From Siphonodentalium dalli (taxonomy: Eukaryota > Mollusca > Scaphopoda > Gadilida > Siphonodentaliidae), in assembly GCA_032622095.1 (NCBI GenBank), contig CP136066.1, positions 186,346,716 through 186,410,715 on the forward strand: a stretch of DNA of 64,000 bases, in the 5' to 3' direction. This document shows positions 10,502-24,100 of the stretch, one piece after another. The translations under genes were made by a program, and so were the position numbers. Every line of letters begins with the position of its first letter. Positions within the stretch are counted from its first letter, which is position 1. Under the pieces are notes generated by a model. The model searched no databases. It worked only from the letters and a program-made list of their open reading frames with translations, and was not told where the DNA came from.

Positions 10502-11830
10502 CTAACATGATTTGCCGAACAGAGAGTTAACAGTTCCACTTTCATCGATTCCTGAAATCCAGTCATCCTTATGTTTGTCGTGTAGAACCAAAAGTTCATC
10601 TCTGGATATGCCAGCCACGACACACAGTGCGTCCAAGAAGCATAGATCTTTATGTCTTAGGATCACAGAAGCCCTCTCAGAAACAAACAGTATTGCTTTT
10701 ATAGGATAGTTGCTTTTTTCTGTGCGATCAACTTGGTCCCAAATCCTAATTCCAGAAAACAAATGTTTGTATTTATCAGACAACTTTGGAGTGATATGCA
10801 CAGAGGTTTGTTTGCAGGGAAAAAAGAATGATTTCAGACACGATGTCAGCAACTGAGCTTTGATTGCTCTCAAATGAGAATCATCTTTCTGTTCCAAAAC
10901 AAAATCAACGTCAAATGGCTTCAAGTCCACAAAATTGGCTACTGATGCAATTGAACAGTATCGCTGATTGAGAATTTCGTTATATCTCGGGTGCAGCGTT
11001 ATTATCTCAGCGTTCACCCCATTCTTTGGGTTCAGTTCCCGTTTGTTCGGACTCCCAATTGACGTCGTTCCCGAGAAGGAGACATTGAAGTCAGGAATAA
11101 TCGAATGGTCGTTACGACTGGTACCATCTGATAAACTGCATTCAGATTTCGATCTTGGAAATTTATTGTTTTTCTTTGATCTCATCTCTTTAGAGAGCTG
11201 TGCTCTGTACTTCAAATACCAAGATTGAGTAGCCAGCCAACATGCAGGGAATTCTCGATCGAGCTGAGACTTTGGATAGAAATCACCATATTCGTCCAAA
11301 ACCGGAATGTATTTCAAGTACAGTTCCTCTTCCTTATATGTATGTTTTCTTTCTTCACAGGTATTATGGTCCGATAAACTCTTGCCTAATGGTTGTATTG
11401 TTTCAGTAGTTTTCGCATGCGAGCTGTTGTTTGATTTGTCCAGATTTGTTCTTGACAACGAGCTCAAAGAATTTCGTTTCACTCTGCTAGAAACTCTGTT
11501 CAGATACAATGAACTCGGGTTCAATCTGGAACCTGGTAATGTCAGTTTATCTGATTTATCGTCTATATTTAGAAATATATCACCGGAATCCAAACTATTT
11601 TCAAGTAAACTCTCTGGATACTCTTCAATCGGATAATGCAATTCTTCTTGTTCGTGAGCTGAATTCAATACATCGTGTTGATAATCAGTTTGCTGGCTTC
11701 TCTGTATTTCGATGCCGAGGTTCGGAGTTGAACGAGACCGTCGAAAATTAACACCGAAAGGCTTGAATTTCAACATTCTTGTCTTCAATAGTTTTTTCTT
11801 GATCTCATTCAACTTCTTCTTGAATGGCAT
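10502..11830 (-). CDS. Unrecognised 442-residue protein, single coding exon
   Basis: An intact 443-codon frame, far longer than chance at this AT content. I do not recognise the family. The N-terminus is strongly basic (MPFKKKLNEIKKKLLKTRML), then FRRSRSTPNL at residues 29-38, which fits a phosphoserine 14-3-3 mode-1 site (RSxSxP, Ser34). Residues about 40-160 are polar and Ser-rich, apparently disordered. Residues about 168-212 are aromatic-rich (YLKYIPVLDEYGDFYP, WLATQSWYLKY). A second Arg-Ser-Lys-Ser patch is at 226-229. Residues about 275-442 look folded, with hydrophobic blocks such as IKAILFVSERASVILRHKD. There is no signal peptide or membrane segment. A likely acceptor (TTCTACAG) sits 5 bases before the ATG, so a 5' UTR intron is possible. 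It is divergent from TRMT6. Confidence 0.75.
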   Translation of the reverse strand: MPFKKKLNEIKKKLLKTRMLKFKPFGVNFRRSRSTPNLGIEIQRSQQTDYQHDVLNSAHEQEELHYPIEEYPESLLENSLDSGDIFLNIDDKSDKLTLPGSRLNPSSLYLNRVSSRVKRNSLSSLSRTNLDKSNNSSHAKTTETIQPLGKSLSDHNTCEERKHTYKEEELYLKYIPVLDEYGDFYPKSQLDREFPACWLATQSWYLKYRAQLSKEMRSKKNNKFPRSKSECSLSDGTSRNDHSIIPDFNVSFSGTTSIGSPNKRELNPKNGVNAEIITLHPRYNEILNQRYCSIASVANFVDLKPFDVDFVLEQKDDSHLRAIKAQLLTSCLKSFFFPCKQTSVHITPKLSDKYKHLFSGIRIWDQVDRTEKSNYPIKAILFVSERASVILRHKDLCFLDALCVVAGISRDELLVLHDKHKDDWISGIDESGTVNSLFGKSC

Positions 11831-12046
11831 TATTCCTGTAGAATCAAGTAAGAAGTAGGTTAATGTTTTATGATTTGAAAGTTTTTTCTCTTGCCGCCAC
11901 GAAATTCCAATGTCGGTTTGCCCACGTGCTGATGTTTATAGAGGGCGCTCCATACTAAGGGAAGTAACTCTACTATTTTCTAAAAATAAATAAAAATCAA
12001 CACATGTGAGGCGAATAAAATAAACAAAATCGACGTTTTTGACACA
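11831..12046. promoter_or_regulatory. Shared region between divergent start codons
   Basis: These 216 bp separate the ATG of the 442-residue gene (minus) from the ATG of TRMT6 (plus), so a bidirectional promoter probably lies here. A palindromic E-box CACGTG is at 11923-11928, next to a GCCGCCAC stretch on the plus strand at 11893-11900. No TATA box is placed convincingly for either gene. Assignment rests on position only. Confidence 0.5.
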
Positions 12047-12132
12047 ATGGGAGATGATATGATCAGAGAGGGAGTGAAAGTGGTTCTTAAGAAAGATGGT
12101 GTCGTTAAAACTTTTCCAGTACACCGCCAAAG
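12047..12132 (+). CDS. TRMT6: TRMT6 exon 1 (residues 1-28)
   Basis: Encodes MGDDMIREGVKVVLKKDGVV then KTFPVHRQ, matching the N-terminal IRDGDFVVLK-type strand of TRMT6. The donor CAAAG|GTATTA leaves phase 2, which fits exon 2 (AG|G = Arg). The ATG context is ACACAATGG. Intron 1, at 8.9 kb, is the longest and carries the tandem palindromic duplication and two hAT elements. Confidence 0.88.
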
Positions 12133-15100
12133 GTATTAAATATCAGATCCCAAACTTCTCTTGTCTTCTATTTTCGCGATACCCCCCCCCCCCCCCCACC
12201 CCCCCCCCGTTGGAGATTCAAGTTATCGCAATACAATAGAGGAATACTCCGACGTTGGTACCCAAATATCAGCACTTTTTTTTGTACCTCGCTTGTCTAA
12301 TTTTGTTATTCTATATATACACATTATCGGTACAGGCGAAGTGATATGGGCTGCAGTATCACGCCGAGTTGACGATGTCAGAGATCGCCGTATCAAACGA
12401 GCTGCCGCAGGCAGCGAATTTGATGCGGCGATCTGACATCGTCAACGAGACATGATACTGCAGCCCATATCAGTTCACTGTACCGATAAAGCGTTTATTA
12501 TATGACACATTTTTGGTTCATCCCATGTCACAAAGGGCAAAACTACTTCGTTACACCATCCCATGTCATCACCCGGGCAAAAGTACTCCATTGAACATTC
12601 CCACTCCTAGTCATCACCCGAAACTCCCAATAAATAAATAGTTCCCAACTTCCGGTGACCTAATTTCACGGGATACTGATACGGAATTCAAAGGATACTG
12701 ATACGGAATTCATAGAATACCGATACGGCTCACGACCAGTCAAGCGTTTTCCGACTGCTCGGAATTTATCGCCAAACAATAGTGGTATTTGTAAGGGATT
12801 AGTGGTAGTCATATAATAAATACACATTATCGGTACAGACAGTGAAGTGATATGGGCTGCAGTATCACACCGAGTTGGCGATGTCAGATCGCCGTATCAA
12901 ACGAGCTGCCGCAGGCATCGAGTTTGATGCGGCGATCTGACATCGTCAACGAGACGTGATACTGCAGCCCATATCACTTCACTGTACCGATAAAGCGTTT
13001 ATTATACGACACATTTTTGGTTCATCCCATGTCACAAAGGGCAAAACTACTTCGTTACACCATCCCATGTCATCACCCGGGCAAAAGTACCCCATTGAAC
13101 ATTCCCAGTCATCACCCGAAACTCCCAATTTAAATAGTTCCCAACTTCCGGTGACCTAATTTCACGTGATACTGATACGGAATTCAAAGGATACTGATAC
13201 GGAATTAATAGAATACCGATACGGCTCACGACCAGACAAGCGTTTTCCGACTGCTCGGAATTTATCGCCAAACAATAGTGGTATTTGTAAGGGATTAGTG
13301 GTAGTCATATAATAAATATATTTATCACCCGATTTATTATTCTTTTCACTAAAATAAAATAAAACAAGTCAAATAATGAAAGATGTTATATTTACAATTT
13401 CTTAATCTTATGCATTAATTTGGGGCGGAGATACTATTTACCGAGAACAAGTCTAAAATTAATAAATAAGCAATAATAATGATCAACTGTACGGTAGTGT
13501 ATATGTTGTTGTTTTCCAGTAATCACTTGAAGTTGACTGAAGACCACATGTAAGTTTACTTCTTGTGAGAATGTTCGCCTGTGAATAATGTCTGGGTAAC
13601 TTGATGACGCTGCAAGATGGCAGTCTTTATGTGATATGAAAGTTCACCACTGGAATTTATCATATCCAGGGTTTCCGTTAGTACGGCTCAGTGTCCGTAG
13701 GACGGCCTCATTCCCCTCGTAGATGATCTGTTTGATTCATATATGTACCAAAAGTCAATAGCAATATGCCATCAAAAATCCGGCTGCAACGGGAGAACGG
13801 GGGTTAACAGAATACTGGTGAAAAAGCGGGTCAATTGCGCGCAGTGTGTTACCGGTACAGGTATAACCCTTTGAAATAAAAGCGCCAAAACTTCAACGTA
13901 ATGGTTGGTGTGCATTGAAATAGCGACGTTATATACATGTACACAGTGTATAAATACATGTCGCGGTGTCATCAAAGAATGTCGGAGTGCTGAGTACGGA
14001 TATTTTTGTGCACAGGATTTCCGTGAACGAAACTACTCACGCTCGGAGATCCCTTGCTATGATACGATTACATAATTTGATCAAAGAATGTTGAACTGCT
14101 GAGTCGGGAGATTTTTGTGCATGGGATTTCCATGGATGAAACTACTGATGCTCCGAGATCCCGTGCTATGGTACTATATAATAATGGGTCCCTCTGCGGA
14201 GTTCATATTCTGCGATTCATTTTGATTTTACGATTTTACAACGATGTACGTGTTCACATTTCCCGCCAAAATTCAATTTATTTTTTAACACGTTGGCTGA
14301 AACTGTGTTCTATAGCAGCGGTCGTCACTATAGTTATTGGACTAATGCAGATTATTGAACAAGCTACACATTCCGATTTCATTTGAAAGATTTCGCTACC
14401 ATTCACATTACGCCGCTATAAATATCCCCTGTAGATAAACCCTGATAAAACCTTACGTGTGTAATTACATGATTAATGATCTGGATACCATCAACACAAT
14501 TAACGCACCCTCGGAAATGATCGACTTGCGTAACATACTTAGCTTTGTGATTATCTCAGGTGCAAGGAAATGGCTAATTTTCAGTGATAAATAACAAATT
14601 TCACCCTACGGGACGAACCATGGTCTTCCCGTCGAGTTATATGTTTCCCCAATACGGACTCAATAAAATCCCCCTGGCGGAAACCCTGATATCTGAAACA
14701 TTGGATGAAATATGACAAAAGTTAGTGAGGTTGCAGCACCTTTAAATGACATATATATGTAGTTATTTAATATGGGTATATCGAGACCTAGAAACATTGC
14801 AGCCGCCGTGCATGTTCTCGGTTGGCGGTAACACAAAGGCATGGGCCTTGCCTAAGTGTTAATTAACTAAGTACATGTACTAGCTGCATGATGGGTTTGT
14901 TTGGTGATCAAAATATATAGAACTATATTTGACTCACGAAAGAAAAATAAAAACATATCACATTCACAATTCGCGGAGGTCCCTCTAAATTGGCACAGCA
15001 AACAACTTTAAAGAAGGAAGGTGGTGTATAATAATGCATATTCTTCAATGAATAATAAATAATAATGGTTTAATTAATCAATACATTCGCGGAGGTTCCT

Positions 15101-18100
15101 TTGCGGACATTGAAAACTGCTATAAAAATTTGCGGTGGTTCCCAGCATGTATATATGCGTGGGCCCATGTATGCCCGTAGTTATATAGGTCCCTTTGTAA
15201 TTTATGAATAAGAATATTTATGATTGATGTCTTTCAGTCAATTAAATACTATTATTCATTAACTAGCTCCTATCAGGGTTGTCAAAGTACCGACGGTACC
15301 ACAACTTTCGGTACCGGTTCCAGTACCGCAAACCGCGTCAGTATCGGTACTCATTGAGTGGTCTTTTATATTGCAAATAACTTTGGTTTCGTGGGTTCCA
15401 TCATCAATTATTCGTTAAGTTCGAGGTTTAGTCAAACAACGAAAATAAAAATCGCTACGACATTTACAATTAAGTTGTTGTCTGCGGTGGTTTTTGGCAA
15501 AGGGAGGATTTTTTAAAAGACGGAATACAGAGTGGAACGAATGTAGACATGTATGTTTGACTACTGGGTCGGCTCACATTGTAGGCTTGTATCATATTGT
15601 ATGGATACATAGTAGTGACGGTCACACAGTGTCACATCTCACGGTACACCTTACTATTTGTGTGGTAATTAATTAGATAACTCACTAATCGGCCATAAAT
15701 TCATAATGCCGCCCTATTACTCGCATGTTGTAACTTGTAAATTTTGTAATTTCATAAATGTTGTCACCCAAATTCTGTCTACAGCAGCCAGTTTTCCTAA
15801 AAGTTCTGGTAAACTTTCCCTTTTAGTTTGGATAAATGGGGTCAATGGCATCTGCGTAAATTTTAGAGTCGAACCTTGACCACTTGTCTGAACTTCCGAA
15901 TCCACTGATATTTTGTGTTTTGTCGACAAATATTTTTTCATTCCCGTTGTACTTCCCTTCGATCTGGCTATTACAGTATTGCATTCGGCGCATCTGGCTT
16001 TCTGCGAGTCATTTTTGTGTGGGATAAAATAATCCCAGACGTGACTAGATTTCCTGGATATATATACCTGGACACCATCGTAATTCGTAAAAGGTAAAAC
16101 ACAACTTGACAGAATAACAGACTCCTCTCAAATGGTGCCTCGAAACGGCACGTGCAGAACACTGCAGACTTGCATATGGCGGCATTCCGGCCGCATCAAA
16201 GAAATACAATCATCACAAGCTCCCACACAATGTTGCATTCTGTCAATTTCGTGACAAGTTGTCATAGTGCGGCACACTGTGCCTTTGATGTTTGAATGTG
16301 CTGACGATATCACGTTAACCCATTGCAGTTGGGTTGGGCCTTATGTTGAGCTGCTTAATCAACCCTTTACATTCGTTAAGAGGTATATTAATAGAAATCA
16401 ACAATCAGTACCGAGAACCGTCGGTACTCGACGTCAGAACCGGTACCGATTTAATTCCTGATTACCGCCGGTTCTGGTTCCGGTACCAGTACCTATTGAC
16501 AACCCTGGCGTCTCCTATACACCTGCGATACTATGATCGGTGATGTGCTACATATATGTAGTTATTATGGGTACCGATATACCAAGAACTTGAAACATCG
16601 CAGCCGCTGTGTCCTCGGTTGGCGGTAACACAAAGGCATGAGTCGTGCATAGGTGTTAATTAACTGATAACTAGCTGCATGATGGGTCTGATTGGTGATC
16701 AAAATTGATTGAGTTGTGTATAATAGAGAGGTGTTTCTTCTTAAATTACCTAGAACAAGTTTTAATTTAAAATGCCAAATATGCAATAAATAACGTGTTA
16801 TTTATAAAATATCAGTAGACATTATAGACACATACAGTAGACATCAATATTTTCACTAAAATGTTTACTTTTATGCATTTAACCGACATATTCTTAACCA
16901 ATTATAATCGTTATACCTAGCGGAAATCTCGTTTTAACATGCACTGTATCGGCTCACGGTTAATTAACTAAGCTTGTTCTCAGTTTGAGTGTGAACACAT
17001 TATTAAATAAGCTTGCTAATTTGCCATAATATATTTTATGAAAAAGAAAACTCCCATAAGCTTTTATCCGGGCTTTGGCCCAGCAGATGTGATCTGGTAG
17101 CTTTAAAGTAAACTTTTTGTCTATAGTCACAGGGCCTAGACATTGCCCACATAGTAGAGCGGCTTTGATGGAAAAAGTCCTCTAGTTTTCGAGATAACCC
17201 GATTTAGTGACTCCTCTCGACTGGTAACTCTTCTGGCTAATCCATAAGTGATATAGTTAAAATAAATCAAAACGTCAATTTCATATTTATGCATTATACT
17301 GATATATGCAGAGAAGTGTTTGTCGCAATTTTCAGTTTTCTGAGGAGATGGCTCTTAATTAAATGTCTTACTTTAAATTTTTTCGCAGATGTAGCTAATT
17401 CAAAATCACCAATGCAGTGCAGACGCTGTGTAGTGCACTTCTGATATCGCTTATAGTTGATCGTTTACAATTTCGAAAAGTCTTGTCTGTTAGATCTGGC
17501 AGTTTTAAAATTTTCGAGTCGGTTGATAATTTAATGAAAGTAACACCTCTTTACACAACTAACTTAAAAGAATTTTGATCACCCATCATGCATCATGCAA
17601 ACCCATGATGCAGCTAGTACTTAGTTAATTAACACTTAGGCACGGCCCATGCCTTTGTGTTACCGCCAACCGAGAACATGCACGGCGGCTGCGATGTTTC
17701 TAGTTCTCGGTATACCCATAATAACTACATATATATGTCATTTAAAAGGTCAAATATGGTATAATATTCACTTAAGATTGATATATACACTTAAGTTGAT
17801 CATTATTATTACTTATTTATTAATTTTAGACTTGTTCTCGGTTGTTCTCGGTAAATAGTATCACCCATTTGGGGTGCATCGAAATATCAAGCTGTACCAA
17901 GCTGAACCAAGTAGAAACAAGCTGGGGCAAAATAAGGTGGAATAATGAAGCATGTTTTGTGGTGTATAATGAGGAAATAAAACAAAATAATGCAACAGGA
18001 CGGCATTTTATTTGAGTTTTGATGACATAGGGACCATATATCTATAGAAAACAGTGCAGCGATCGTGAAAACTTCAGCTTGGTATTTCGTCATTTACAGG

Positions 18101-21100
18101 TACTGCTTGGTACATACTACATCGGCGATAGCTGATAATTGATGTATTGGTTCCGATAATAATAATAATAGTAAGCAATGTCATACATCACATTAATCAG
18201 TTACACGCTGACTGATATGTAGACAGACGGAATAGTCGAATACAACACTAAGATTCACTTGCAAAAGTTAAGATGACCTTGATGTCTCTGTGGGCTATTG
18301 GGTGGTTCAATCATGCATACAACGATTACAGTAATGCCCTAAGTAATCGACCTCTTAACCAAAGCAGAATTATGGGTAACTTTTCAGGATTTAGTCAGAA
18401 ATATGGCTTGTTGCCATTCATCGGCAACAAGCCATATTTCCGACTAAAACCTGAAAATTTACCCATAATTCTGCTTTGGTTAAGAGGTCGATTACTTGGA
18501 GCATTACTGTATGTCTAACTCCTTAGTCAATTCTATATTGCTTGCATGATTAACTTGTGTATCAGGGATCAAGATAAAAAATACATATATATTGATTGAT
18601 GCGCATCTGTTCCAATATAATATGTCATCCAATGGGCCTATATATTAACAGACCATGAATGTTTTTTTATTTAATTTGATATCAGAAGAATTATATTTAT
18701 AAATGGGCTGTCCATGGCCTTATTAAGCATGTCTGCTGTTTTGCGTCTAGATATGCACCTTCTGGTATATTTAATAGCCTTTCTATCAGGCCCGATCACG
18801 ATTTTATCACGTCCATGTTGTCATCGGGACACTCTTTTATGAAACCTTGCATGATTACATATTACTGTCAAAACGTCCCTGAAATCTTATCGGAAACCAG
18901 CTAATCCGCAATGGCACATTGGTGATTAATCAACTACGAATTACCAAGGGAAATGTTTTCGCGATCGCTAGAGCTGGGACGGTTATGCGGTTAACCGGTT
19001 AACCACCAACTATGGCCGTGACCGGTCACGGATTTGCCGTGGTCGGTTAACCGTAACATCACTATTATAGTGTATGATCACTGTGATGGTCAGCTATAAC
19101 TGGCTATAAGAGGGTTAATCTGTCTCCGTCAATTAAAATGAATCCGAGATTGACGGAACAACATCAAACGCGGTGTGTCGGCTCTTTGAAGGCTACATTT
19201 AACAGCCTGCCGACGTCAAAACGAAACATCAAAGGGTCAGCACACGTGTGATCTTACAACATTGTCACATCGCATGACTCGTATTCAGTATTATTATCAG
19301 GAAGATAATTGTTTTTGTTATCAACGACTAGTTATTTCTTGAGACTCCCGGCCCTTCAATCCATTCCCCCCCCAACAACATCACATACCAACGTATATGT
19401 AAGTATTTCATTAAGAATAAATAATAATTGTTCGCCCACCCAGCTACCGGAAATTGCGGAATAATCAGTAAAATATTCCGGAATGTATATTAAACCTTTC
19501 TAGTCGTCACTTCCGTGTCGGTGTGTTCAGCTTCCCGCCCGATCACATATCCCGATGGCGATGGAGTAATTTTACAAGGACAATAAATGAACACAACACA
19601 GCCTCACAGGGGAATGACATTGTATATTTATTTTATTCAGTAATAAATTGAAGATGTGTACTTAATTAGATATGTGATTATGTGTGTCATGGGTGACAAC
19701 TTCTTTGTATAATGGGCAGGAGCCGTTCTCAAACTTACCATGTCAGTGAGCATCACAATCATCGCCGTTCTGCATACTAGGCTTACCCACCCATAATAGT
19801 ACCTATAATATGTGGTTAACCGGTTAATCGCGTTTTTTTGCTGTTCATAACCGGTCACGAAAAACCCATAACCGTCCCAGCTCTAGCGATCGCCACACTG
19901 TTTTCTAGTTTTACGCTCGCTATGTCATCAAAACTCAAATAAAATCACTCCATGTTGCTTATTTTGTTTTATTTCTTCATTATACACTACAAAACATGAG
20001 TTAAATGTCATTTTCCACCATATTTTTCCTCAGCTTGGTTCTGCTATGTTCGGCTTGGTATTTTGACGTTCTGTTAATTTGGCGATAAGTTGTCCCCAGA
20101 GTATGTTATATTTGTGATAGTTATGTTACCTCAGGTCGGGCATAGGTGCCAACTTGACTAAATAGCTCATTTGAGCTCACGTAGCTAAATCGATTTAAAT
20201 TTTTAATGTAATTTAAGTCCATTTCCACATTTCAACACAAGCGTTGCGAAGGGAATTGACTTTTACTGGACCAACCTAACAATGAGCTTCACAAAAATAC
20301 CTTTTGCTCATCTACTCACAACAGTCTTGATATCTTTTACATGACATTTGCTTAACGATTTATCAATATGTTTTCATTAAAATTCTTAAGAGAAAATAGT
20401 ATTTAATTGACTTTTCAGTCGGTAAATCTTGGGCCAGGCACTGTGTCAACTTCAAATCACCATCTTTAATCTTATCCTAAGATTAAATGAAACAAACATT
20501 CTGATTGGCTGCTCAAAACAGGCTTCCTCTATGTGTTTATAAGTATGATTTTAATTGAATTTCACCGGTTAGAACATATGGAAAGCCATGTGCGTAACCA
20601 TATCGACAAAATAGAAAACACAGTAAGCGATGCGTAAAACGTTGTAACCTTATGTCCTTAACCATCAGAAATACATTCCAGGTAAAGTGGCATTTTTATG
20701 TACACAATTCATAAGTTCGATAAAACGTTTAGTCATATTCATAAAAGTGTTAATCAAATCACCTTTGATTGCACCACAGCTGTTTTAATTTGGATATTTT
20801 GGCCATACATTCATATAGTAATGAATATAAGGCTCTACACTTTTGGGTCTGTATTGATTGACCTTAATTGTCATCTCAGTTCCGTCGGCCCCGGCACGCT
20901 TTTGGATTAAGCTGATTGCTGTTCATGCGAAGTGAACACAGAAATACCTTGTGCGCTATGTCATCATAGAATGTCCACCGAGCACACTCAAAACTGCTAT
21001 TTATTCGCTGATTACTATTTTTTTTTTAAATGAGTTTTGTGTATGTCAACAAAAATGAAATATTTTCATTTAAGGCCTGTGTGGGTGGAGAAAGTGAAGT

Positions 21101-24100
21101 TCGTCCTGGATGATATTATTGGTCACAGATATGGCTCCATATTTGAAGTCAGAAATGGAAAAATGGTTAAAGTGAAGCGAGAGGATCAGCAAGAGAAGGA
21201 CACTCCAGATGGTGAGTAAATTTAATGAGCCTCAGAATTAACAGAATACCAGGAACATCATCATTATTAGGGAATAAGTCGCAATGACTTCTACCCTTAA
21301 TAATAATCAATATTGTTTAAGTCGTATGTAGAACGTTCAATCAAGTGGTGGCTGTCAAACTATTCTTTGAAATATTTCAGTGTATTCGCCTCAACAATAT
21401 ATGCAGGTAAAGAATTCCATGATGATACAACTCTCTTTGATTGAAACTAACATGTTTGTAATTGGAGATGGAGTTCATGTCAAACTAAAATGCAGTTTAA
21501 TAGTTTAGCTGGATGAACCAAATACACACAATAAACATGTACACTTGAGAACATTACAGGTGTTGCAATTATGTGTACATGCCTATCTTCAGAAATTATT
21601 TTATTTCCTGTATCATGATACACATGACCACATGTTTCATTTGAAAGTGTATCACGATACATTGAATTCAATTGTTGCAACCCTACCTTAAAAAATCTTC
21701 ATTATTTCAACTAGTTACTCAATATCATTGGCATTATTTATTCCAATGAGTTACACCCAAAGCGTCATATATGTAAAGTGGGAAAAGATGTGCAAATAAA
21801 ACATTTTCTCTGAAAAAACTGGTGATATTGTGGCATGTTAGTGTAGCAGGTATAAAATACAGAATATATTTGATAAGATCATTTTACTAAAAATTGCAAA
21901 ATCACAAACACCAATTACACCTGACTAATTTCACTTTTCCCTGCCCATCTTTAATTATCCTATGCACATTTCTGCTAAGGTGTTTCATCATTTCACATTC
22001 CAGCGATCCATCGCTCACTCGGTAAGATGGGTCAAAATTAGTATTACATACCATTATTAAAAGAATATATATATAAAATAAACTGCAAGAATTTATACTC
22101 ATATAAAGTTTATATATTTGTATATTTTTAGCTCAACTGTACAACGTAAAGATGTAGCTATTGCCATTGGTTGGCTTCCATCGTCCGTGCATCTTGATGG
22201 ATGTCCATGCATCAACAATTTCCTTCGACATGCCCTACAGGCCGCATCCCTTATCCGATCTTTACCAAACTTCTTATGTAGCTTCAGGGTGACCTATAGA
22301 TGGGAGCTATCAATTTCTTTTCCGAATTTCGATGAAAAACATGGCTGCCAGCAGCCATCTTGGATTTCAAATTTGAATCCATCGGCTCAGCCCGCATTTA
22401 TTGGAGAATTGATTTGAAAATTTACAGGCATGTTTAGAATCACCTCTAGATGGGAGATATCAAATTTGAAAGATTTTCTATGAAAAACATGGCCGCTGGC
22501 AGCCATCATGGATTTTACTCTTTGCATGCCTTAATACATTTGCACACCCTACAGACCACATCCCTCATCTGATGATCACCAAACTTATATTGATCTTCGG
22601 GGTGACCTCTAGATGGGAGCCTCAGATGGGAGCCTCCTATTTTGACTGAAATTCGTTGAAAAACATGGCCACCAGTGGTCATCTTGGATTTTACTCTTTG
22701 TATGACTAAATCCTTTGGCGCACCCTACAGACCACATCTCTCATCCGATCATGACCAAACTTCATATGGTTCTTCGGGGTGACCTCTAGTTTACTTTCCT
22801 TCTTTACCATTCTATTCATTGCTCAGCAAAAAATTAACTCCTTCCCAAGTTGAGCTACAGTGTCATTGACACTTTCATTTTCATTTTAAACAATATATTG
22901 TCATCTCATTTCAGACTGCTCAAGTTCAAAAGACAATAGAAATCTTTTGGATCAGGACTGTAACCAGAAGTTGTCAAAAGATGACATTGTAAAAATGAGA
23001 AAGGAGGGCCTGGCAGGAGAAGTATGTTGAATGTATTGATTCTATTTACTTTTTCTCTTGTATGAATACAGTAATGCTCTAAATAATCGACTCCTTAACC
23101 ACAGCAGAATTATGGGTAATTTTTCAGGTTTAGTCGGAAATATGGCTTGTTGCCATTAATTGGAAAGCTCTCAGTGAGAGCTTTCCGATGAATGGCAACA
23201 AGCAATATTTCCAACTAAATCCTGAAAAATTACCCATAATTCTGCTGTGGTTAAGGAGTCGATTATTTAGAGCATTACTGTACTTATCCATGTTTCTTGC
23301 ATGACATACCTACAGCATCCAGGGGTGGGTTAGATTTCCAATACAACAGATTAGGTGAAAGGTAATATAGTATAGTGTTCAGAAACATTATTAATGGTGG
23401 ACTCCAATCCTCTTTGGCAAAGTTTTCAATAGTTAGAAAGTTTATACCTGAATCAAATGTTAAAGATGCCCTGTACAATCTAACCCTTTCTGTACTAAAT
23501 GGATTCTCCCACCAAGTTAAAAAGTGTACATCGGAATGGTCTATTATTCATCTGGAGGGGTTTTCAGGGGGGAAAGAAGACGAGAGATCATAAAAGTAGA
23601 GAAGGAGCCCTATTTAATGCAGGGAAATGTTCAGATATTATGTTCAACAAACGAATTACTCTTGTGTGCTATTAATAATTGTGATGGCCTAATACCGGTA
23701 ATAGTTATGGGTGGGGATTTATGCTGAAATTAATAATAGTTATGACAATTTTGCTCTGTCTTAATGCCAAATAATAGTGATCTTTGGGAATTTTTTTTGG
23801 GTATGCTTAAGCATGCTATAGCGAATTTAAAAACAAACTGGATAAAACCTTAGGGGCATGTTATAACTCAAAACTATCACCAAGTATTCATAGTAATAAT
23901 TTTGATGCCCATGAAAAACGTAAGATTCCCTAGCACTAAACCTACAAAATAAGTCTGGCACTGAAAGAGTTAAGAATATAAGAAAAATTTATTAAAATTG
24001 TAAAAAATAATAACAAATGATGAAAAATTGTTAGGCCAATGCATTCTCTTATATATAAGATATATAAGAGAATGCATTGGCACAGGGTATATGGGTTGAT

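Larger units (their letters stand above)
17876..20075. mobile_element. Inverted-repeat element carrying two nested insertions
   Basis: An arm of about 200 bp at 17876-18085 (GAAATAAAACAAAATAA, ATTTTATTTGAGTTTTGATG, AGAAAACAGTG..GCGATCG) recurs inverted at about 19894-20075. Between the arms are a foldback MITE (18329-18509) and a hAT element that interrupts the right arm. The original element was about 1.1 kb. Confidence 0.78.

Noticed and set aside
19545-19590. DGDGVILQG-like reading as TRMT6 exon 1
   Set aside because: It lies inside the hAT element and lacks a donor; the exon at 12047-12132 fits in sequence, phase and start codon.
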